NCBI RefSeq assembly: GCF_900110755.1
Contig: NZ_FOFF01000001.1
Location: forward strand, 486,153-550,152
DNA length: 64,000 bases
Source: Streptomyces sp. yr375
GTDB lineage: Bacteria; Actinomycetota; Actinomycetes; Streptomycetales; Streptomycetaceae
Direction: 5' to 3'
The notes under the pieces are model-generated. The model did not search any database, was not told the origin of the DNA, and saw nothing but the letters and a program-made list of their open reading frames with translations. Positions 50,748 through 61,043 of the stretch are shown here, piece after piece. Numbering within the stretch: the stretch's first letter is position 1; each line of letters opens with the position of its first letter. A program made the position numbers and the translations under genes.

Positions 50748-51929
50748 ATGACCACGACCCCGCACGAGACGCCCCGCGAACCGAACCCCTTGCAGGCCCT
50801 CACCCTCGACCGGCTCCGCCGCCGGACCAGCATGAAGTGGCGCACCCACCCGGCCGACGTACTGCCGCTGTGGGTCGCGGAGATGGACGTACCCCTCGCC
50901 GAGCCGGTCGTCCGCGCGGTGACGGACGCCCTCGCGCTCGGCGACACCGGCTATCCGGCCGGTACGGCCTACGCCGAGGCGCTGGCCGGGTTCGCCTCGC
51001 GGCGGTGGGGGTGGGACGGGCTCGCCGTCGAGCGGACGGCGATCGTGCCCGACGTGATGCTGGGCGTCGTCGAGATGCTGAGACTGGTCACCGGGCCCGG
51101 CGACCCGGTGGTCGTCAACCCGCCCGTGTATCCGCCGTTCTTCCCGTTCGTCGAGCACCTGGACCGGCGGATCGTCGAAGCGCCCCTCGACGCCGGCGGA
51201 CGGCTCGACCTCGACGCGCTGGAGTCGGCGTACCGGCGGGCGGTCGCCGGCGGCTCTCGCGCCGCGCACCTGCTGTGCAGCCCGCACAACCCCACCGGCA
51301 CCGTGCACACGGCCCGGGAGCTGACGGCGCTCGCCGCGCTCGCCGGGCGGTACGGCGTCCGGGTGGTCGCCGACGAGATCCACGCCCCGCTCACCGCCCC
51401 CGGCGTCGACTTCGTGCCCTACCTCGCCGTCCCCGGCGCGGAGAACGGCCTGTCGCTCATGTCGGCGTCCAAGGGGTGGAACCTGGCCGGGCTCAAGGCC
51501 GCCCTGGCCGTCGCGGGCCCCGCCGCGGCCGCCGACCTGGCCCTGCTGCCCGAGGAGGTCGGCCACGGGCCCAGTCACGTCGGCGTCCTCGCCCACACCG
51601 CCGCCCTGCGCGAGGGCACGGCCTGGCTGGACGCCCTGCTGGCCGGTCTGGACGACAACCGACGCCTGCTCACCGCCCTCCTGGCCGAGCACCTCCCCGG
51701 CGTCGGGTACCGGCCGGGCCAGGCGACCTACCTCGCCTGGCTCGACTGCCGGGCGCTGGACCTCGGCGACGATCCGGCCGCGGTCTTCCTGGAGCGCGGC
51801 CGGGTCGCCCTCAGCTCCGGGCCGGACTTCGGCACGGGCGGCGCCGGGCACGTCCGCCTGAACCTGGCCACCTCGCCGGAGATCCTCACCGAGGGCGTAC
51901 GACGGATGGCGGCGGCCGTCATGTCTTGA
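50748..51929 (+). CDS. MalY/PatB-type PLP aminotransferase (C-S lyase)
   Basis: A 393-residue fold-type I PLP enzyme. [29 protein letters not shown] and the PLP Lys in [12 protein letters not shown] are typical of the MalY/PatB cystathionine beta-lyase subgroup. The start MTTTPHET was preferred over one three codons upstream. Divergent from the protease. Likely beta-lyase on a sulfur amino acid or adduct. Confidence 0.9.
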   Translation: MTTTPHETPREPNPLQALTLDRLRRRTSMKWRTHPADVLPLWVAEMDVPLAEPVVRAVTDALALGDTGYPAGTAYAEALAGFASRRWGWDGLAVERTAIVPDVMLGVVEMLRLVTGPGDPVVVNPPVYPPFFPFVEHLDRRIVEAPLDAGGRLDLDALESAYRRAVAGGSRAAHLLCSPHNPTGTVHTARELTALAALAGRYGVRVVADEIHAPLTAPGVDFVPYLAVPGAENGLSLMSASKGWNLAGLKAALAVAGPAAAADLALLPEEVGHGPSHVGVLAHTAALREGTAWLDALLAGLDDNRRLLTALLAEHLPGVGYRPGQATYLAWLDCRALDLGDDPAAVFLERGRVALSSGPDFGTGGAGHVRLNLATSPEILTEGVRRMAAAVMS

Positions 51930-52015
51930 CATGCGGTGGAGAGGATTCGTAGCTTGGGCGCTCCTATCTAGATTCGTGAAGTGTGTTCACGGATGTGACT
52001 GGAGGTGGTCGGGGC

Positions 52016-53263
52016 GTGCGCACCCGTATCCGGGAACTGATCGTCACGCCCATCGTCTTCTCCGACCCTCCGCTGCTCAACTCCAACGGCGTCCACGAGC
52101 CGCTCGCCCTGCGCGTGATCCTCCAACTCGTGCTGGAGGACGGCACGGTGGGGCTCGGCGAGTCGACGGGCGGCGCGGTGCGGCTGGAACGGCTCGAGAT
52201 CGCCGCGCGGACCGTCGTAGGGCTCGACGTGTTCGACACCACCGCCGTCTCCGCCGCGATCGACGCCGCCCTGCTGCCGACCGTGCCCGGCTCCCACGAG
52301 CGCGGCTGGACCGTCTCGGCCGTCGAGGTCGCCTGCCTGGACGCCCAGGGCAAGCTGCTCGACCGGCCCGTCTGCGATCTGCTCGGCGGCCGGGTGCGCG
52401 ACTTTGTGCCGTTCGCCGCCTACCTCTTCTACAAGTGGGCCGAACACCCCGCCCTCGACGGCCGCCCGGCCATCGGCGACGACTGGCCCGAGGCCCTCGA
52501 CCCGGCCGGGATCGTCGAACAGGCCCGGCTGATGCAGGAGCGGTACGGCTTCCGCTCGTTCAAGCTCAAGGGCGGCGTCTTCCCGCCGGACGACGAGATC
52601 GCCGCCATCGAGGCGCTCGCCGAGGCCTTCCCCGGCCAGCCCCTGCGGCTGGACCCCAACACGGCGTGGTCGGTGGGGACTTCGACGTACGTGGCGCGCC
52701 GACTCGACGGCGTACTGGAGTACTTGGAGGACCCGACCGCGACCATCGAGGGCATGGCGGCGGTCGCGAAGGACTCGCCGCTGCCGCTGGCCACCAACAT
52801 GTGCGTGGTCGCCTGGGAACACCTGCGGCCGGCGATCGAGCAGCACGCGATCCAGGTCCTCCTCACCGACCACCACTACTGGGGCGGACTACGCCGCACC
52901 CGTGAACTGGCCGCTGTCTGCGAGGCGTTCGGCATCGCCCTGTCCATGCACTCCAACTCGCACCTGGGCATCAGCCTCGCCGCCATGACCCATGTCGCCG
53001 CGGCCATCCCGAACCTCGACCACTCCTGCGACACGCACTACCCGTGGAACAGCGCCGACGACGTGATCGTCCCCGGCGTTCTGGAGGTGGCGGACGGCGC
53101 GGTGCGGGTGCCGACCGGGCCGGGCCTCGGAGTCGAGCTGGACCACGACGCCCTCGACCGCCTGCACCGCCGCTACCTCGACTCGGGAATGAGCCGCCGC
53201 GACGACACCGGGTACATGCGGCGGATCCGGCCCGACTACGAGCTGCGGCTGCCGAGGTGGTGA
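52016..53263 (+). CDS. Glucarate dehydratase (enolase superfamily)
   Basis: A roughly 415-residue enolase-superfamily enzyme. The catalytic K-x-K lies in SFKLKGGVF, metal ligands in LRLDPNTAW and VLEYLEDP, NMCVV follows, and the second base lies in SMHSNSHLGISLA. These match glucarate dehydratase, which removes water from D-glucarate to give 5-keto-4-deoxyglucarate. GTG start after GGAGG at 10 bases; a start 33 bases earlier is possible. No other hexarate catabolic genes are adjacent. Confidence 0.9.
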   Translation: MRTRIRELIVTPIVFSDPPLLNSNGVHEPLALRVILQLVLEDGTVGLGESTGGAVRLERLEIAARTVVGLDVFDTTAVSAAIDAALLPTVPGSHERGWTVSAVEVACLDAQGKLLDRPVCDLLGGRVRDFVPFAAYLFYKWAEHPALDGRPAIGDDWPEALDPAGIVEQARLMQERYGFRSFKLKGGVFPPDDEIAAIEALAEAFPGQPLRLDPNTAWSVGTSTYVARRLDGVLEYLEDPTATIEGMAAVAKDSPLPLATNMCVVAWEHLRPAIEQHAIQVLLTDHHYWGGLRRTRELAAVCEAFGIALSMHSNSHLGISLAAMTHVAAAIPNLDHSCDTHYPWNSADDVIVPGVLEVADGAVRVPTGPGLGVELDHDALDRLHRRYLDSGMSRRDDTGYMRRIRPDYELRLPRW

Positions 53264-53289
53264 CCGGCGCCGCTGCCTAGACTGCGGGC

Positions 53290-53685
53290 ATGGATGACGC
53301 GGGTACGGACGGCAAGGCGCTTGATCGGCTGGCGGCGGGGAAGTACCTGCTGATCACCAGCTACCGGAAGAACGGAACCGGGGTCGCCACCCCGGTGTGG
53401 GTGGTGCGGGACGGGGCCGCGCTCGGCGTCTGGTCGGTCGCCGAGTCCTGGAAGGTGAAGCGCATCCGGGCCCGCGGCGACGTCCTCGTCGGCCCGTGCG
53501 ACGTGCGCGGCAGGCCGACGGGCGAGCAGATCCCCGCCACCGCCGAGATCTGCGACGCCGAGACCACCGCCCGCTACCGCACACTGCTCGCCCGCAAGTA
53601 CGGCATCGCCGGCCGCCTCACCCTGCTCGGCAGCCGACTGCGCCGGGGCCTGGACGGGACCGTCGGGATCCGCATCACTTTGTGA
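53290..53685 (+). CDS. PPOX-class, probably F420-dependent, oxidoreductase
   Basis: A 131-residue split-barrel flavin/F420 protein: LAAGKYLLITSYRKNGTGVATPVWVV and VAESWKVKRIRARGDVLVGPCDVRG are signatures of the PPOX class F420-dependent family. ATG start. Substrate unknown. Confidence 0.85.
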   Translation: MDDAGTDGKALDRLAAGKYLLITSYRKNGTGVATPVWVVRDGAALGVWSVAESWKVKRIRARGDVLVGPCDVRGRPTGEQIPATAEICDAETTARYRTLLARKYGIAGRLTLLGSRLRRGLDGTVGIRITL

Positions 53686-53787
53686 GCGGGCAGGGGCTGT
53701 GAGCGGGCGGAGGGTATGTGGAAGATAGGGGGCGCGGACCGCGCGGCCCACGCCCCCTCATGTCTTCCTGCCTTCCTGCCCCGCGGG

Positions 53788-56559
53788 TTACGGCGCGTCC
53801 AGGACCGTTCCCGTCAGGATCGGCTGGTCCGGTAGCGGGTCGGCGTTGTCGTCGGTCAGCGTGAGGCGCATCGACTCGGTCGGCTCGGCCACCTCGTCCG
53901 GCACCGTCCGTACGGTGAAGTCGGTGCCGTCGGTACCGGCCGGGACGGTCATCCAGACCCACAGGCTGGTCTTGGACAGCGGGCGCTCCGGGTCGGGCAG
54001 CTCACCGGCGTAGTCCAGCAGCCACTGCGGGTCCACGTCCTTCGTGGACAGCTCGGCGCCGTCGGTGACCGGGAGCACCAGGACCGGCTGCCAGAGGTCC
54101 ACGTCGGCGGCCTCGGAGAGGGAGATCTGCCAGCTCAGCGCCCCGCCCTCGGTCACGCGGTCCGTGACGGGCGTCAGCGTGACCTTCGGTGCGGGGTCGT
54201 CGTTCTGCGCCGTGACGCCGCCCTTGTACGAGCCGACGACCGCGCCGCGCACGGCCTTCACGAGGAGGTTCTGCTCCTCGTCGTAGCCGAAGCGGGTGTC
54301 GCCCTTCACATCCATCGCCACGTCGATCGGGGTGCCGCCGGGCCGGACCGGGACCACCTTCTCCGTGGCCTCGCCGGTCGCCTGGTCGATGACGTAGAAG
54401 CGGGCCGTGCCCTTGCCGTGGCCGGACACCTGGACCGGGACGTGGTAAGTGCGGGTGCCGGAGTCGCCCTCCTTGACCGTGATGCGGCCGATGTCGACGC
54501 GCGGCAGCGCCGCCGCCCGCACCGCCGGCGTGCCGGGGGCCCAGCCCCAGGCGTCCATCAGCCAGGCCTGCCCGGACCCCGAACGCGGGGTCAGTTCAAG
54601 GGACTTGACGTGCCTGAGGTCGAGCCGGGCGCGGCCGGCGGCGGTCAGCGGGACGCGCAGTTCGCGGGCCCAGTAGGAGGCGGTGCGGGAGGAGCCAGGC
54701 AGCCCGTCCACGGTGACCTGGCCGAGCCCGGCGCGGCGACCGGCGGTGTCGGTGACGGACACGTCCAGCGTGGTGCCGGTGGTGTTCGGCGGTACGAACA
54801 CGCGCAGCGCCAGGCTCTTGGCCCCGGCGAGGGAGACGGGCGCGGTGGAGGTGATCTTCGCCGGGGTGCCCGGCGTGGACCACTTCAGCGCGACCGCGCT
54901 CTTGCCGGAGTCGTTCTCCAGGTCCCAGTACTGGAAGTGCGGGGACCTGCCCTCGGCGTCGTTGTCCAGACACGACCTGGCCAGGTCGGAGTCGGCCCAG
55001 CACACCCGGCCGCCGGTCACCTCGACTCCGCCGTCGGGCACGAAACCGCCCGTGCGGCGGGCGCCGACCGCGTGCGTCAGGACGCGGGCCGGGTCGGCGG
55101 AGGGGGCCCGCAGTCCGGTGCCGTCGAGCAGCGGGCGCACCCGGTCGTCGCCGCCCACGAACAGTTGGGCCGCGGCGGCGATGTAGGTGGCGCCGGCCTG
55201 GTGCTGCTGGTCGGCGGTCAGCCGGGTCGCCGCGCCTGTGGAGCACACCGGGTCGGGTTGCTCCGGGTCCTCGAAGAAGTCGTCGAAGGAGGGCGCCACG
55301 GACTTGCCCGGCGTCCACTCGGTGTTGAAGAAGTTGTGGTTGGCGCCGACGACGTAGACGGCGCTGTGCAGGGCGCTGCCGTTGCTGATGCCGCGGGTGC
55401 CGTCGAGGTACGTCTCGCCCTCGAGGTCGGAGACGTCGCCGTCGCAGCCGGGCAGGATGGTCGTGGACGGGACGTCGGCGACCGGATTCTGGCCGAAGAT
55501 GGTCGGTCCGATGAGGACGGTGCCGCGGATCTTCCAGCGGACCGGGCCGTGGTAGCCGTCCTGCGCGGCGGGCGCCGGGTAAAGGCTGTCCAGCGCCGCC
55601 CGGTTGACGCCCTCGCCGCCGCGCGAGTGGCCGATCAGCAGGACGCGGGAGAGGTCGGCCTTCGCCGCGTCGGGCACCGTCGCCGGGGCGGCGGCCGGGT
55701 GGGCGGCCCAGTCGGCCCACTTGGCGAGGTGCTGCCGGACCAGCGAGGAACGGGCCTGCGCGCCGGCGTCGTCGAGGGTCCCGTCCTGGCCGTTGACGCC
55801 GTTCGCCGAGATCGACACCGTCACATAGCCCTGGGAGGCCAGGAGTTGCTGGTCCTTCAGGTAACCCTTATAGCTAGGGATCGACTTCATGCCCGCCGGG
55901 CAGGGCCAGGAGATGTCGGGCTCGTCGCTGCCCGGCGTGTAGCAGGTGGTGTGCCGGCCGTGCAGGAACAGTGCGAGCGGCCGCTTGCCGGTGACGCCCT
56001 TGGGCGCGACCACCACGGCCTGCATCTCGACGGGCTCCGGCAGGCCCGGTAACTTCACCGGGGCCAGGGCGTATTCGCCGCTGACCGTGCGGTACGCGCC
56101 CGGCTTGCCGGGGTCCACGGAGTTGGCGGGCGCGGCGGCCGGGGGCCGCCCGGGGGCGAGTGAACGCCGCTTGCCGGTGGCCGAGTTGTCGGCGGGCGCG
56201 TCCAGCCGACGGCCGCTCGCCTGTACTTGGAGGTCCGTCAGGGGGGTGTCGCCGACCTGGTCGAGGGAGAGCCGGAACGTGCGGCCGTCCTTCCCCGCCC
56301 TCGGTACGCCGAGCAGCCGGTCGCCCGCGTGGAACTCCACGCGGGCGTCGCCGACGGGCACGGGCTTGGGCGACCGCCACACCAGCTCACGCGCGTCGCC
56401 CGCCCCGGCGACCTGCCACCCCGGCGGCAGTGCGCTGTCGGTGGCGGCGGCCAACGGCCTTGTCCCGGAAGGTTGTTGTGCTTGTGCCAGTCCCGGTGTT
56501 CCCGCCAGGGCCGCGAGTGCGGCCACAGCGGTGACACCTATGCGCCGGGCACGGATCAA
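53788..56559 (-). CDS. Large secreted alpha/beta hydrolase with C-terminal Calx-beta-like region
   Basis: A roughly 923-residue secreted protein. Signal peptide with RARR and AVAALAALAGTPGLAQAQ; alpha/beta hydrolase domain (about 150-480) with ALFLHGRHTTCY (oxyanion region) and nucleophile Ser in IGHSRGGEG; beta-sandwich regions follow; the last 230 residues (IGRITVKEGDSGTRTYHVPV, then VTLTPVTDRVTEGGALSWQI) look like Calx-beta repeats. The TTG at 56559 was chosen because GAGGAG lies 7 bases before it; a TTG five codons upstream has no site. Possibly an esterase or dienelactone-hydrolase-like enzyme acting on polymers; function not assigned. Confidence 0.83.
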   Translation of the reverse strand: MIRARRIGVTAVAALAALAGTPGLAQAQQPSGTRPLAAATDSALPPGWQVAGAGDARELVWRSPKPVPVGDARVEFHAGDRLLGVPRAGKDGRTFRLSLDQVGDTPLTDLQVQASGRRLDAPADNSATGKRRSLAPGRPPAAAPANSVDPGKPGAYRTVSGEYALAPVKLPGLPEPVEMQAVVVAPKGVTGKRPLALFLHGRHTTCYTPGSDEPDISWPCPAGMKSIPSYKGYLKDQQLLASQGYVTVSISANGVNGQDGTLDDAGAQARSSLVRQHLAKWADWAAHPAAAPATVPDAAKADLSRVLLIGHSRGGEGVNRAALDSLYPAPAAQDGYHGPVRWKIRGTVLIGPTIFGQNPVADVPSTTILPGCDGDVSDLEGETYLDGTRGISNGSALHSAVYVVGANHNFFNTEWTPGKSVAPSFDDFFEDPEQPDPVCSTGAATRLTADQQHQAGATYIAAAAQLFVGGDDRVRPLLDGTGLRAPSADPARVLTHAVGARRTGGFVPDGGVEVTGGRVCWADSDLARSCLDNDAEGRSPHFQYWDLENDSGKSAVALKWSTPGTPAKITSTAPVSLAGAKSLALRVFVPPNTTGTTLDVSVTDTAGRRAGLGQVTVDGLPGSSRTASYWARELRVPLTAAGRARLDLRHVKSLELTPRSGSGQAWLMDAWGWAPGTPAVRAAALPRVDIGRITVKEGDSGTRTYHVPVQVSGHGKGTARFYVIDQATGEATEKVVPVRPGGTPIDVAMDVKGDTRFGYDEEQNLLVKAVRGAVVGSYKGGVTAQNDDPAPKVTLTPVTDRVTEGGALSWQISLSEAADVDLWQPVLVLPVTDGAELSTKDVDPQWLLDYAGELPDPERPLSKTSLWVWMTVPAGTDGTDFTVRTVPDEVAEPTESMRLTLTDDNADPLPDQPILTGTVLDAP

Positions 56560-56764
56560 GGGTCCACTCCTCAACAGTCGGAGCGTGGGAGCCCCCTCCG
56601 TACCGGGAGCCCCTCACGCCCCGAAGGAACCCGAAACGGCACCTGTGGGTTGCCTGTGCCGGCGGACTCTGCCCGAGCATGACAAGAAACCGGCCAGTCG
56701 GCGGGTCGCGGTCGCGGTCGGGTCCGGGCGCGGGGTCGGGGCCCGGGGTCGCCCGAGCGCCGTC

Positions 56765-57181
56765 CTAGTGCCAGCCCCGGTAGGGCTCGTCGAGCAGTTG
56801 GAAGACCGGCTCGCCCCGTACCGGGTCCTTGACCGTGGACAGCCGGACGCGGTCGCCGCTGTGGATCGCGATGAGCGGGCCCGTGACCCGGCCCCGGACG
56901 ACGAACCCCTCGGCCATCTCGACCAGCGACACGTTGCGCGCGGCGGGGGTGTTGCGGTGCACCACCGTGGCGTGCCGGATCGTCCCGGTGCCCGCGCTGC
57001 TCTCGGTGCGCAGGTCGCTGCCCTGGCACACCGGGCACAGCAGCCGCTGGTACATGGCGGTGCCGCACCAGGTGCAGCGCTGGAAGAGGATCGTGTCGCC
57101 GTCGACGGCCCTGCGGTCGAGGACGCCCGCCGCCGCGCCGCCGGCGGCCTGCTGGACGGCGTTTCCTGGGTGGTGGTACAC
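56765..57181 (-). CDS. Zn-ribbon/OB-fold (DUF35-type) protein
   Basis: A 138-residue protein with a rubredoxin-like zinc ribbon (LFQRCTWCGTAMYQRLLCPVCQGSD, about residues 32-56) and an OB fold (about 60-130). In actinobacteria these proteins accompany thiolases in acyl-CoA and steroid metabolism. The GTG at 57181 follows GGGAG at 9 bases; a longer form from 57262 is possible. Downstream of a TetR gene on the same strand. No thiolase gene is next to it. Confidence 0.75.
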   Translation of the reverse strand: MYHHPGNAVQQAAGGAAAGVLDRRAVDGDTILFQRCTWCGTAMYQRLLCPVCQGSDLRTESSAGTGTIRHATVVHRNTPAARNVSLVEMAEGFVVRGRVTGPLIAIHSGDRVRLSTVKDPVRGEPVFQLLDEPYRGWH

Positions 57182-57293
57182 GCGGGTCAACTCCCTGCAC
57201 TCGGCCGGAATCCACGTGCGCGGCTCGCCGTGCCACCGTGCACGCCCCACACCGTATGACACTCAGTGCCACGCGTAAAGGCACTGCGTACCC

Positions 57294-58124
57294 CTATTTC
57301 ACCCCTTTGTTTCGGACCCCTGCCCCTGAGGAATCCGGTCCCGGCGGGATCCGGTCCCGGCCGAGCGTGGTCTCGATCTCCTGCACCACCCGCCACAGGG
57401 GCGCTCCGCGACGGGACACGACCACGACGACGTCCTCCGCCCACCCGTCGGCGGGCGGCGCCGACACCGCCACGGCCGCCGGCGCCGCCGGACCGGTCGG
57501 GGTGGTCGTAGCGCCGGCCGGAGCGGTCGGGGCCGTGCCGAACGCCGACTGGACATAGCTCAGCGCGTGGTCGACGGTCGCGCCCGCGTCGCCCCGGCCG
57601 TCCGAACGCAGCCAGGAACGCAGCGCGTTGTTGTGGGCGGCGACGACCGCGGCGGCGATCACGTCGGCGTGCAGGTGGCCGTCGGGACGGCCGGTGAAGC
57701 GGCTCCGGAGATACTCGGCGAGGGCGCGCTCGTAGCGCCACACCACCGACAGTTCGTACGCGCGCAGCCCGGGCACCCGCTTGGTGAGCCGGTAGCGCTG
57801 CACGGAGAAGGAGGGGTTCTCCGCGTACATCAGCAGCACCAGCCGGGCGGCGTCGCAGACCCGCCGCACCGGCTCCGCGTCCGCCTCGCTCGCGGCGAGG
57901 AAGGCGGTCATGTCGGTCAGGCACCGCTCGTGGTCGGGGAAGACCACGTCCTCCTTGGAGGGGAAGTAGCGGAAGAAGGACCGCCGGCCGACCCCCGCGA
58001 GCGCCACGATCTCGTCGACGGTGGTCTGCTCGTAGCCCCGCTCCAGGAACAGCCGGAAGGCCGCCGCGGCCAGGGCGTCCCGCATGGGAGGCTTGGCCTC
58101 CGCCGCTTTTCGAGTGCCGCTCAT
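57294..58124 (-). CDS. TetR family regulator with C-terminal extension
   Basis: A 276-residue regulator. The helix-turn-helix (about 16-62) includes AAFRLFLERGYEQTTVDEIVALAGVGRRSFFRYFPSKEDV, of which the recognition helix GRRSFFRYF is typical. The ligand domain runs to about 200, then an Ala/Pro/Thr-rich linker (APTAPAGATTTPTGPAAPAA) and an extra segment of about 60 residues not usual in the family. It may control itself and the Zn-ribbon gene. Confidence 0.87.
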   Translation of the reverse strand: MSGTRKAAEAKPPMRDALAAAAFRLFLERGYEQTTVDEIVALAGVGRRSFFRYFPSKEDVVFPDHERCLTDMTAFLAASEADAEPVRRVCDAARLVLLMYAENPSFSVQRYRLTKRVPGLRAYELSVVWRYERALAEYLRSRFTGRPDGHLHADVIAAAVVAAHNNALRSWLRSDGRGDAGATVDHALSYVQSAFGTAPTAPAGATTTPTGPAAPAAVAVSAPPADGWAEDVVVVVSRRGAPLWRVVQEIETTLGRDRIPPGPDSSGAGVRNKGVK

Positions 58125-58156
58125 GGTCGGGAACGTAACACCCGAGCGGCACCGAT

Positions 58157-58200
58157 GGCACTCGGTTCCCTCCGTAGGGGGAACCGAGTGCCCCCTACGG
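58157..58200. promoter_or_regulatory. Two overlapping, mutually exclusive inverted repeats
   Basis: Hairpin A: GGCACTCGGTTCCC (58157-58170) with GGGAACCGAGTGCC (58179-58192), 14 perfect pairs. Hairpin B: CCGTAGGGGG (58172-58181) with CCCCCTACGG (58191-58200), 10 perfect pairs. They share 58172-58192 and cannot form together. They lie between the folD stop and the TetR start. They may be a folD terminator, TetR operators, or both. Confidence 0.8.
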
Positions 58201-58215
58201 GGTGCTGGGCCGGCC

Positions 58216-59064
58216 TCAGATCCGCTCCGCCGCCTCCACCACGTTGGTCAGCAGCATCGCCCGGGTCATCGGGCCCACCCCGCCGATCGGCGGCGCGAAG
58301 GAACCGGCGATGTCGCTCACGTCCGGGTGGACGTCGCCGAGGATGCCCTCGACCGTGCGCGTCAGGCCCACGGACAGCACGGTCGCGCCGGGCTTGATCC
58401 AGTCGGGCCTGACCATGTGCGCCACGCCCGCCGCGGCCACCACCACGTCCGCCTCGCGGGCGTGCGCGGCGGTGTCCTGGGTGGCCTCGTGGCACAGGGT
58501 CACCGTGGCGTGCTCGGTGCTGCGGGTCAGCATCAGGCCCAGCGGCCGGCCCACGGTGACCCCGCAGCCGATGACGCAGAACTGCTGGCCGGTGATCGCC
58601 ACGTGGTTGCGGCGCAGCAGGTCGATGATGCCGCGCGGGGTGCAGGGCAGCGGACCCGGGATGCCGAGCACCAGCCGGCCCAGGTTGGTCGGGTGGAGCC
58701 CGTCGGCGTCCTTGACCGGGTCGATCAGCTCCAGCACGGCATGGGTGTCGATCTGGGCGGGGAGCGGAAGCTGCACGATGAAGCCGGTGCACGCCGGGTC
58801 GGCGTTGAGCCGCAGCACGGCGGCCTCGACATCGGCCTGCGAGGCGTCGGCGGGCAGCTCGACCCGGATCGAGGCGATGCCGACCTGCGCGCAGTCGCGG
58901 TGCTTGCCGCCCACGTAGGAACGGCTGCCCGCGTCGTCGCCGACGAGGATCGTGCCCAGCCCCGGAGTGATGCCGCGCTCCTTCAACGCCTGGACGCGGA
59001 GGGCGAGTTCGCTCTTGATGTCGGCCGCGGCTGCCTTGCCGTCGAGAAGTGTTGCGGTGGTCAC
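58216..59064 (-). CDS. folD: Bifunctional methylenetetrahydrofolate dehydrogenase/cyclohydrolase
   Basis: A 282-residue FolD. The catalytic Lys lies in [10 protein letters not shown] (K in YVxxK), followed by [40 protein letters not shown] and the terminal [15 protein letters not shown]. The nucleotide loop is [14 protein letters not shown] where GRSxxVGxP is more common. The GTG start lacks a strong ribosome site. Interconverts methylene-, methenyl- and formyl-tetrahydrofolate in one-carbon metabolism. Confidence 0.95.
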   Translation of the reverse strand: MTTATLLDGKAAAADIKSELALRVQALKERGITPGLGTILVGDDAGSRSYVGGKHRDCAQVGIASIRVELPADASQADVEAAVLRLNADPACTGFIVQLPLPAQIDTHAVLELIDPVKDADGLHPTNLGRLVLGIPGPLPCTPRGIIDLLRRNHVAITGQQFCVIGCGVTVGRPLGLMLTRSTEHATVTLCHEATQDTAAHAREADVVVAAAGVAHMVRPDWIKPGATVLSVGLTRTVEGILGDVHPDVSDIAGSFAPPIGGVGPMTRAMLLTNVVEAAERI

Positions 59065-59295
59065 GGGAGTCGACGAGCCCTTCAGGAGGAAAAACGACGG
59101 TCCTGTCATCGTACGGCCCGCTCGTCCACCGCCGCCCAGGAGTCCCTTCCCGCCCCTCCCCGCCCCCGCCCGCCGGGGCCGTCCCGCCCGGGGCACGGCG
59201 CACCCTCTGACGTAACCTTTCCGCACCTCACACGCCCCACGCGCCCCACGCACACCCTGCACTCCGCCGACAGCCGCAGCCGCCAGGAGATCCGT

Positions 59296-60123
59296 ATGCC
59301 CGCCGCCCGCCCCCGGCTCCTCTATGTCACGGATCTCTCCTACCCCGCCCGTGGCCGCCGGTACTGCGACGAGGACGTGTTCCTCACCTCCCGGCTGCGC
59401 GCGGACTTCGACCTGGCCCTGTGCCATCCGAAGGACGCCGCCGCCCTGATGCACGCCTTCGACGGCGTCGTCGTCCGCAACAGCGGCCCGGTGCTGGGCT
59501 ACCTGAAGGAGTACGAGGCCTTCCGGGAGCGCGCGCTGCACGACGGCGTACGCGTCTACAACCCGCTCACCGGGCGCGCCGACATGGCGGGCAAGCAGTA
59601 CCTCCTCGACCTGAGCGCCGAGGGGTTCCCGGTCATCCCGACCGTCGACCGCGCCGAGGATCTGCACCGCCTGCCCGAGTCCGACCGGTACGTGGTCAAG
59701 CCCAAGCTCGGCGCGGACTCCATAGGCCTGCGGATCGTCGCACCCGACGCCCTCGCCGCCCTGGCCGACGGCTCGGTCCTGCTCCAGCCGTGCGTCGACT
59801 TCGCCTACGAGGTCTCCTTCGTCTACGTCGACCACGACTTCCAGTACGCCGTGTACGCCCCGGACCCCGACCGCCGCTGGCAGCTCCAGCCGTACCAACC
59901 CGCTGTACGGGACCTGGAGTTCGCCCGTCGCTTCGTCGACTGGAACGGTCTCGCCCACGGCATCCAGCGCGTCGACGCCTGCCGCGCCCCCGACGGCGAA
60001 CTGCTGCTGGTGGAGCTGGAGGACCTCAACCCGTATCTGTCCCTGGACGCCCTCGACGACGCCGGGCAGGACGCCTTCGTCGCCGCGACGACCCGCTCCC
60101 TGCACCGCTTCCTCGCGCACTGA
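59296..60123 (+). CDS. RimK-like ATP-grasp protein
   Basis: A 275-residue ATP-grasp domain protein: [32 protein letters not shown] (substrate/hinge), [16 protein letters not shown] (ATP Lys) and [13 protein letters not shown] (metal ligands). It resembles small glutathione-synthetase-type ligases. ATG after CAGGAGA. Upstream of a peptidoglycan-binding membrane protein on the same strand. Substrate unknown. Confidence 0.83.
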   Translation: MPAARPRLLYVTDLSYPARGRRYCDEDVFLTSRLRADFDLALCHPKDAAALMHAFDGVVVRNSGPVLGYLKEYEAFRERALHDGVRVYNPLTGRADMAGKQYLLDLSAEGFPVIPTVDRAEDLHRLPESDRYVVKPKLGADSIGLRIVAPDALAALADGSVLLQPCVDFAYEVSFVYVDHDFQYAVYAPDPDRRWQLQPYQPAVRDLEFARRFVDWNGLAHGIQRVDACRAPDGELLLVELEDLNPYLSLDALDDAGQDAFVAATTRSLHRFLAH

Positions 60124-60179
60124 ACCCGGCGGCCCGCCCGCCCGTATCTCTCCGGGGGACTCACGGGAGGGAGACGAGC

Positions 60180-61043
60180 GTGCCGACACGGGACGAATCC
60201 GGACAGCCGCACGACCGCGCGGTGGTGGAGCCCATCCGGGTCCTGCGACCGCGCAACACCGACGCCCTCGCGGAGCTGTTCCGCGAGATGACCGAGCTGA
60301 CCCAGGACACCGACTCCTACGAGGCGATCTCCCTGCCGGTCGAGCGGGCGGTGGACGAGGCGCCGACGGAGGAGTTCCCGCCGGTGGGCCAGGGCACGCC
60401 CGCCACGCTGCTGCCACGCGACGACCGCGACTGGGCCAGCGAGCGCCCGCGCCCCGCGGCCATGCCGGGCCCGGCCACGAGCGGGTCCCCGAGCAGGGCC
60501 GCGAACAAGCCCGTGGGCAGGCCCAAGAACAGGCCCACGGGCACGCCCACGAACAGGCCTGCGAGCAGGGCCGACGCCAGAAGCGCGGCGCGTGCCGACT
60601 CCGGTGCCGGCCGACGCCGAGCGGCGATCACGATCGGCGTGTGCGCGGCGGCGCTCGTCGGCTTCGCCTGCGCGCTCCTGCTGCCGGGCCGGGGCGGCGA
60701 GGCCTCCGCGGAGACACCCGCGCCGACCGCCACCCAGGCCGCCACGCCGACCGCCGCGCCCACCGCCGCCGCGCCCACCGCCGCCGCGCCCGCCGACCCC
60801 GACGGAACCGGCACCCTCCGGGAGGGAGACAGCGGCCCCGAGGTCCTCGACCTCCAGAAGCGCCTGCTGCGCATCCCGGACGTGTACGCCAAGGGCCCCA
60901 CCGACGGCCGCTACGACACCGTCCTGACCGCGGCCGTGGCCCGTTTCCAGCTCTGGTACGGCATCCGCGGCGACGAGAGCGGCGTCTACGGCAACGACAC
61001 CCGCCGCGACCTGGAGTCCCGCACCGGCGCGGGCGACGACTGA
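60180..61043 (+). CDS. Membrane-anchored peptidoglycan-binding protein
   Basis: A 287-residue protein: N-terminal cytoplasmic part (about 1-140) with short basic repeats ([19 protein letters not shown]), one membrane helix (about 143-165, [23 protein letters not shown]), a Thr/Ala/Pro stalk, and a PG_binding_1-like domain at the end ([17 protein letters not shown] and [18 protein letters not shown]). GTG start after GGGAGGGAG. Its last eight codons and stop are duplicated at 61229. Confidence 0.83.
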   Translation: MPTRDESGQPHDRAVVEPIRVLRPRNTDALAELFREMTELTQDTDSYEAISLPVERAVDEAPTEEFPPVGQGTPATLLPRDDRDWASERPRPAAMPGPATSGSPSRAANKPVGRPKNRPTGTPTNRPASRADARSAARADSGAGRRRAAITIGVCAAALVGFACALLLPGRGGEASAETPAPTATQAATPTAAPTAAAPTAAAPADPDGTGTLREGDSGPEVLDLQKRLLRIPDVYAKGPTDGRYDTVLTAAVARFQLWYGIRGDESGVYGNDTRRDLESRTGAGDD

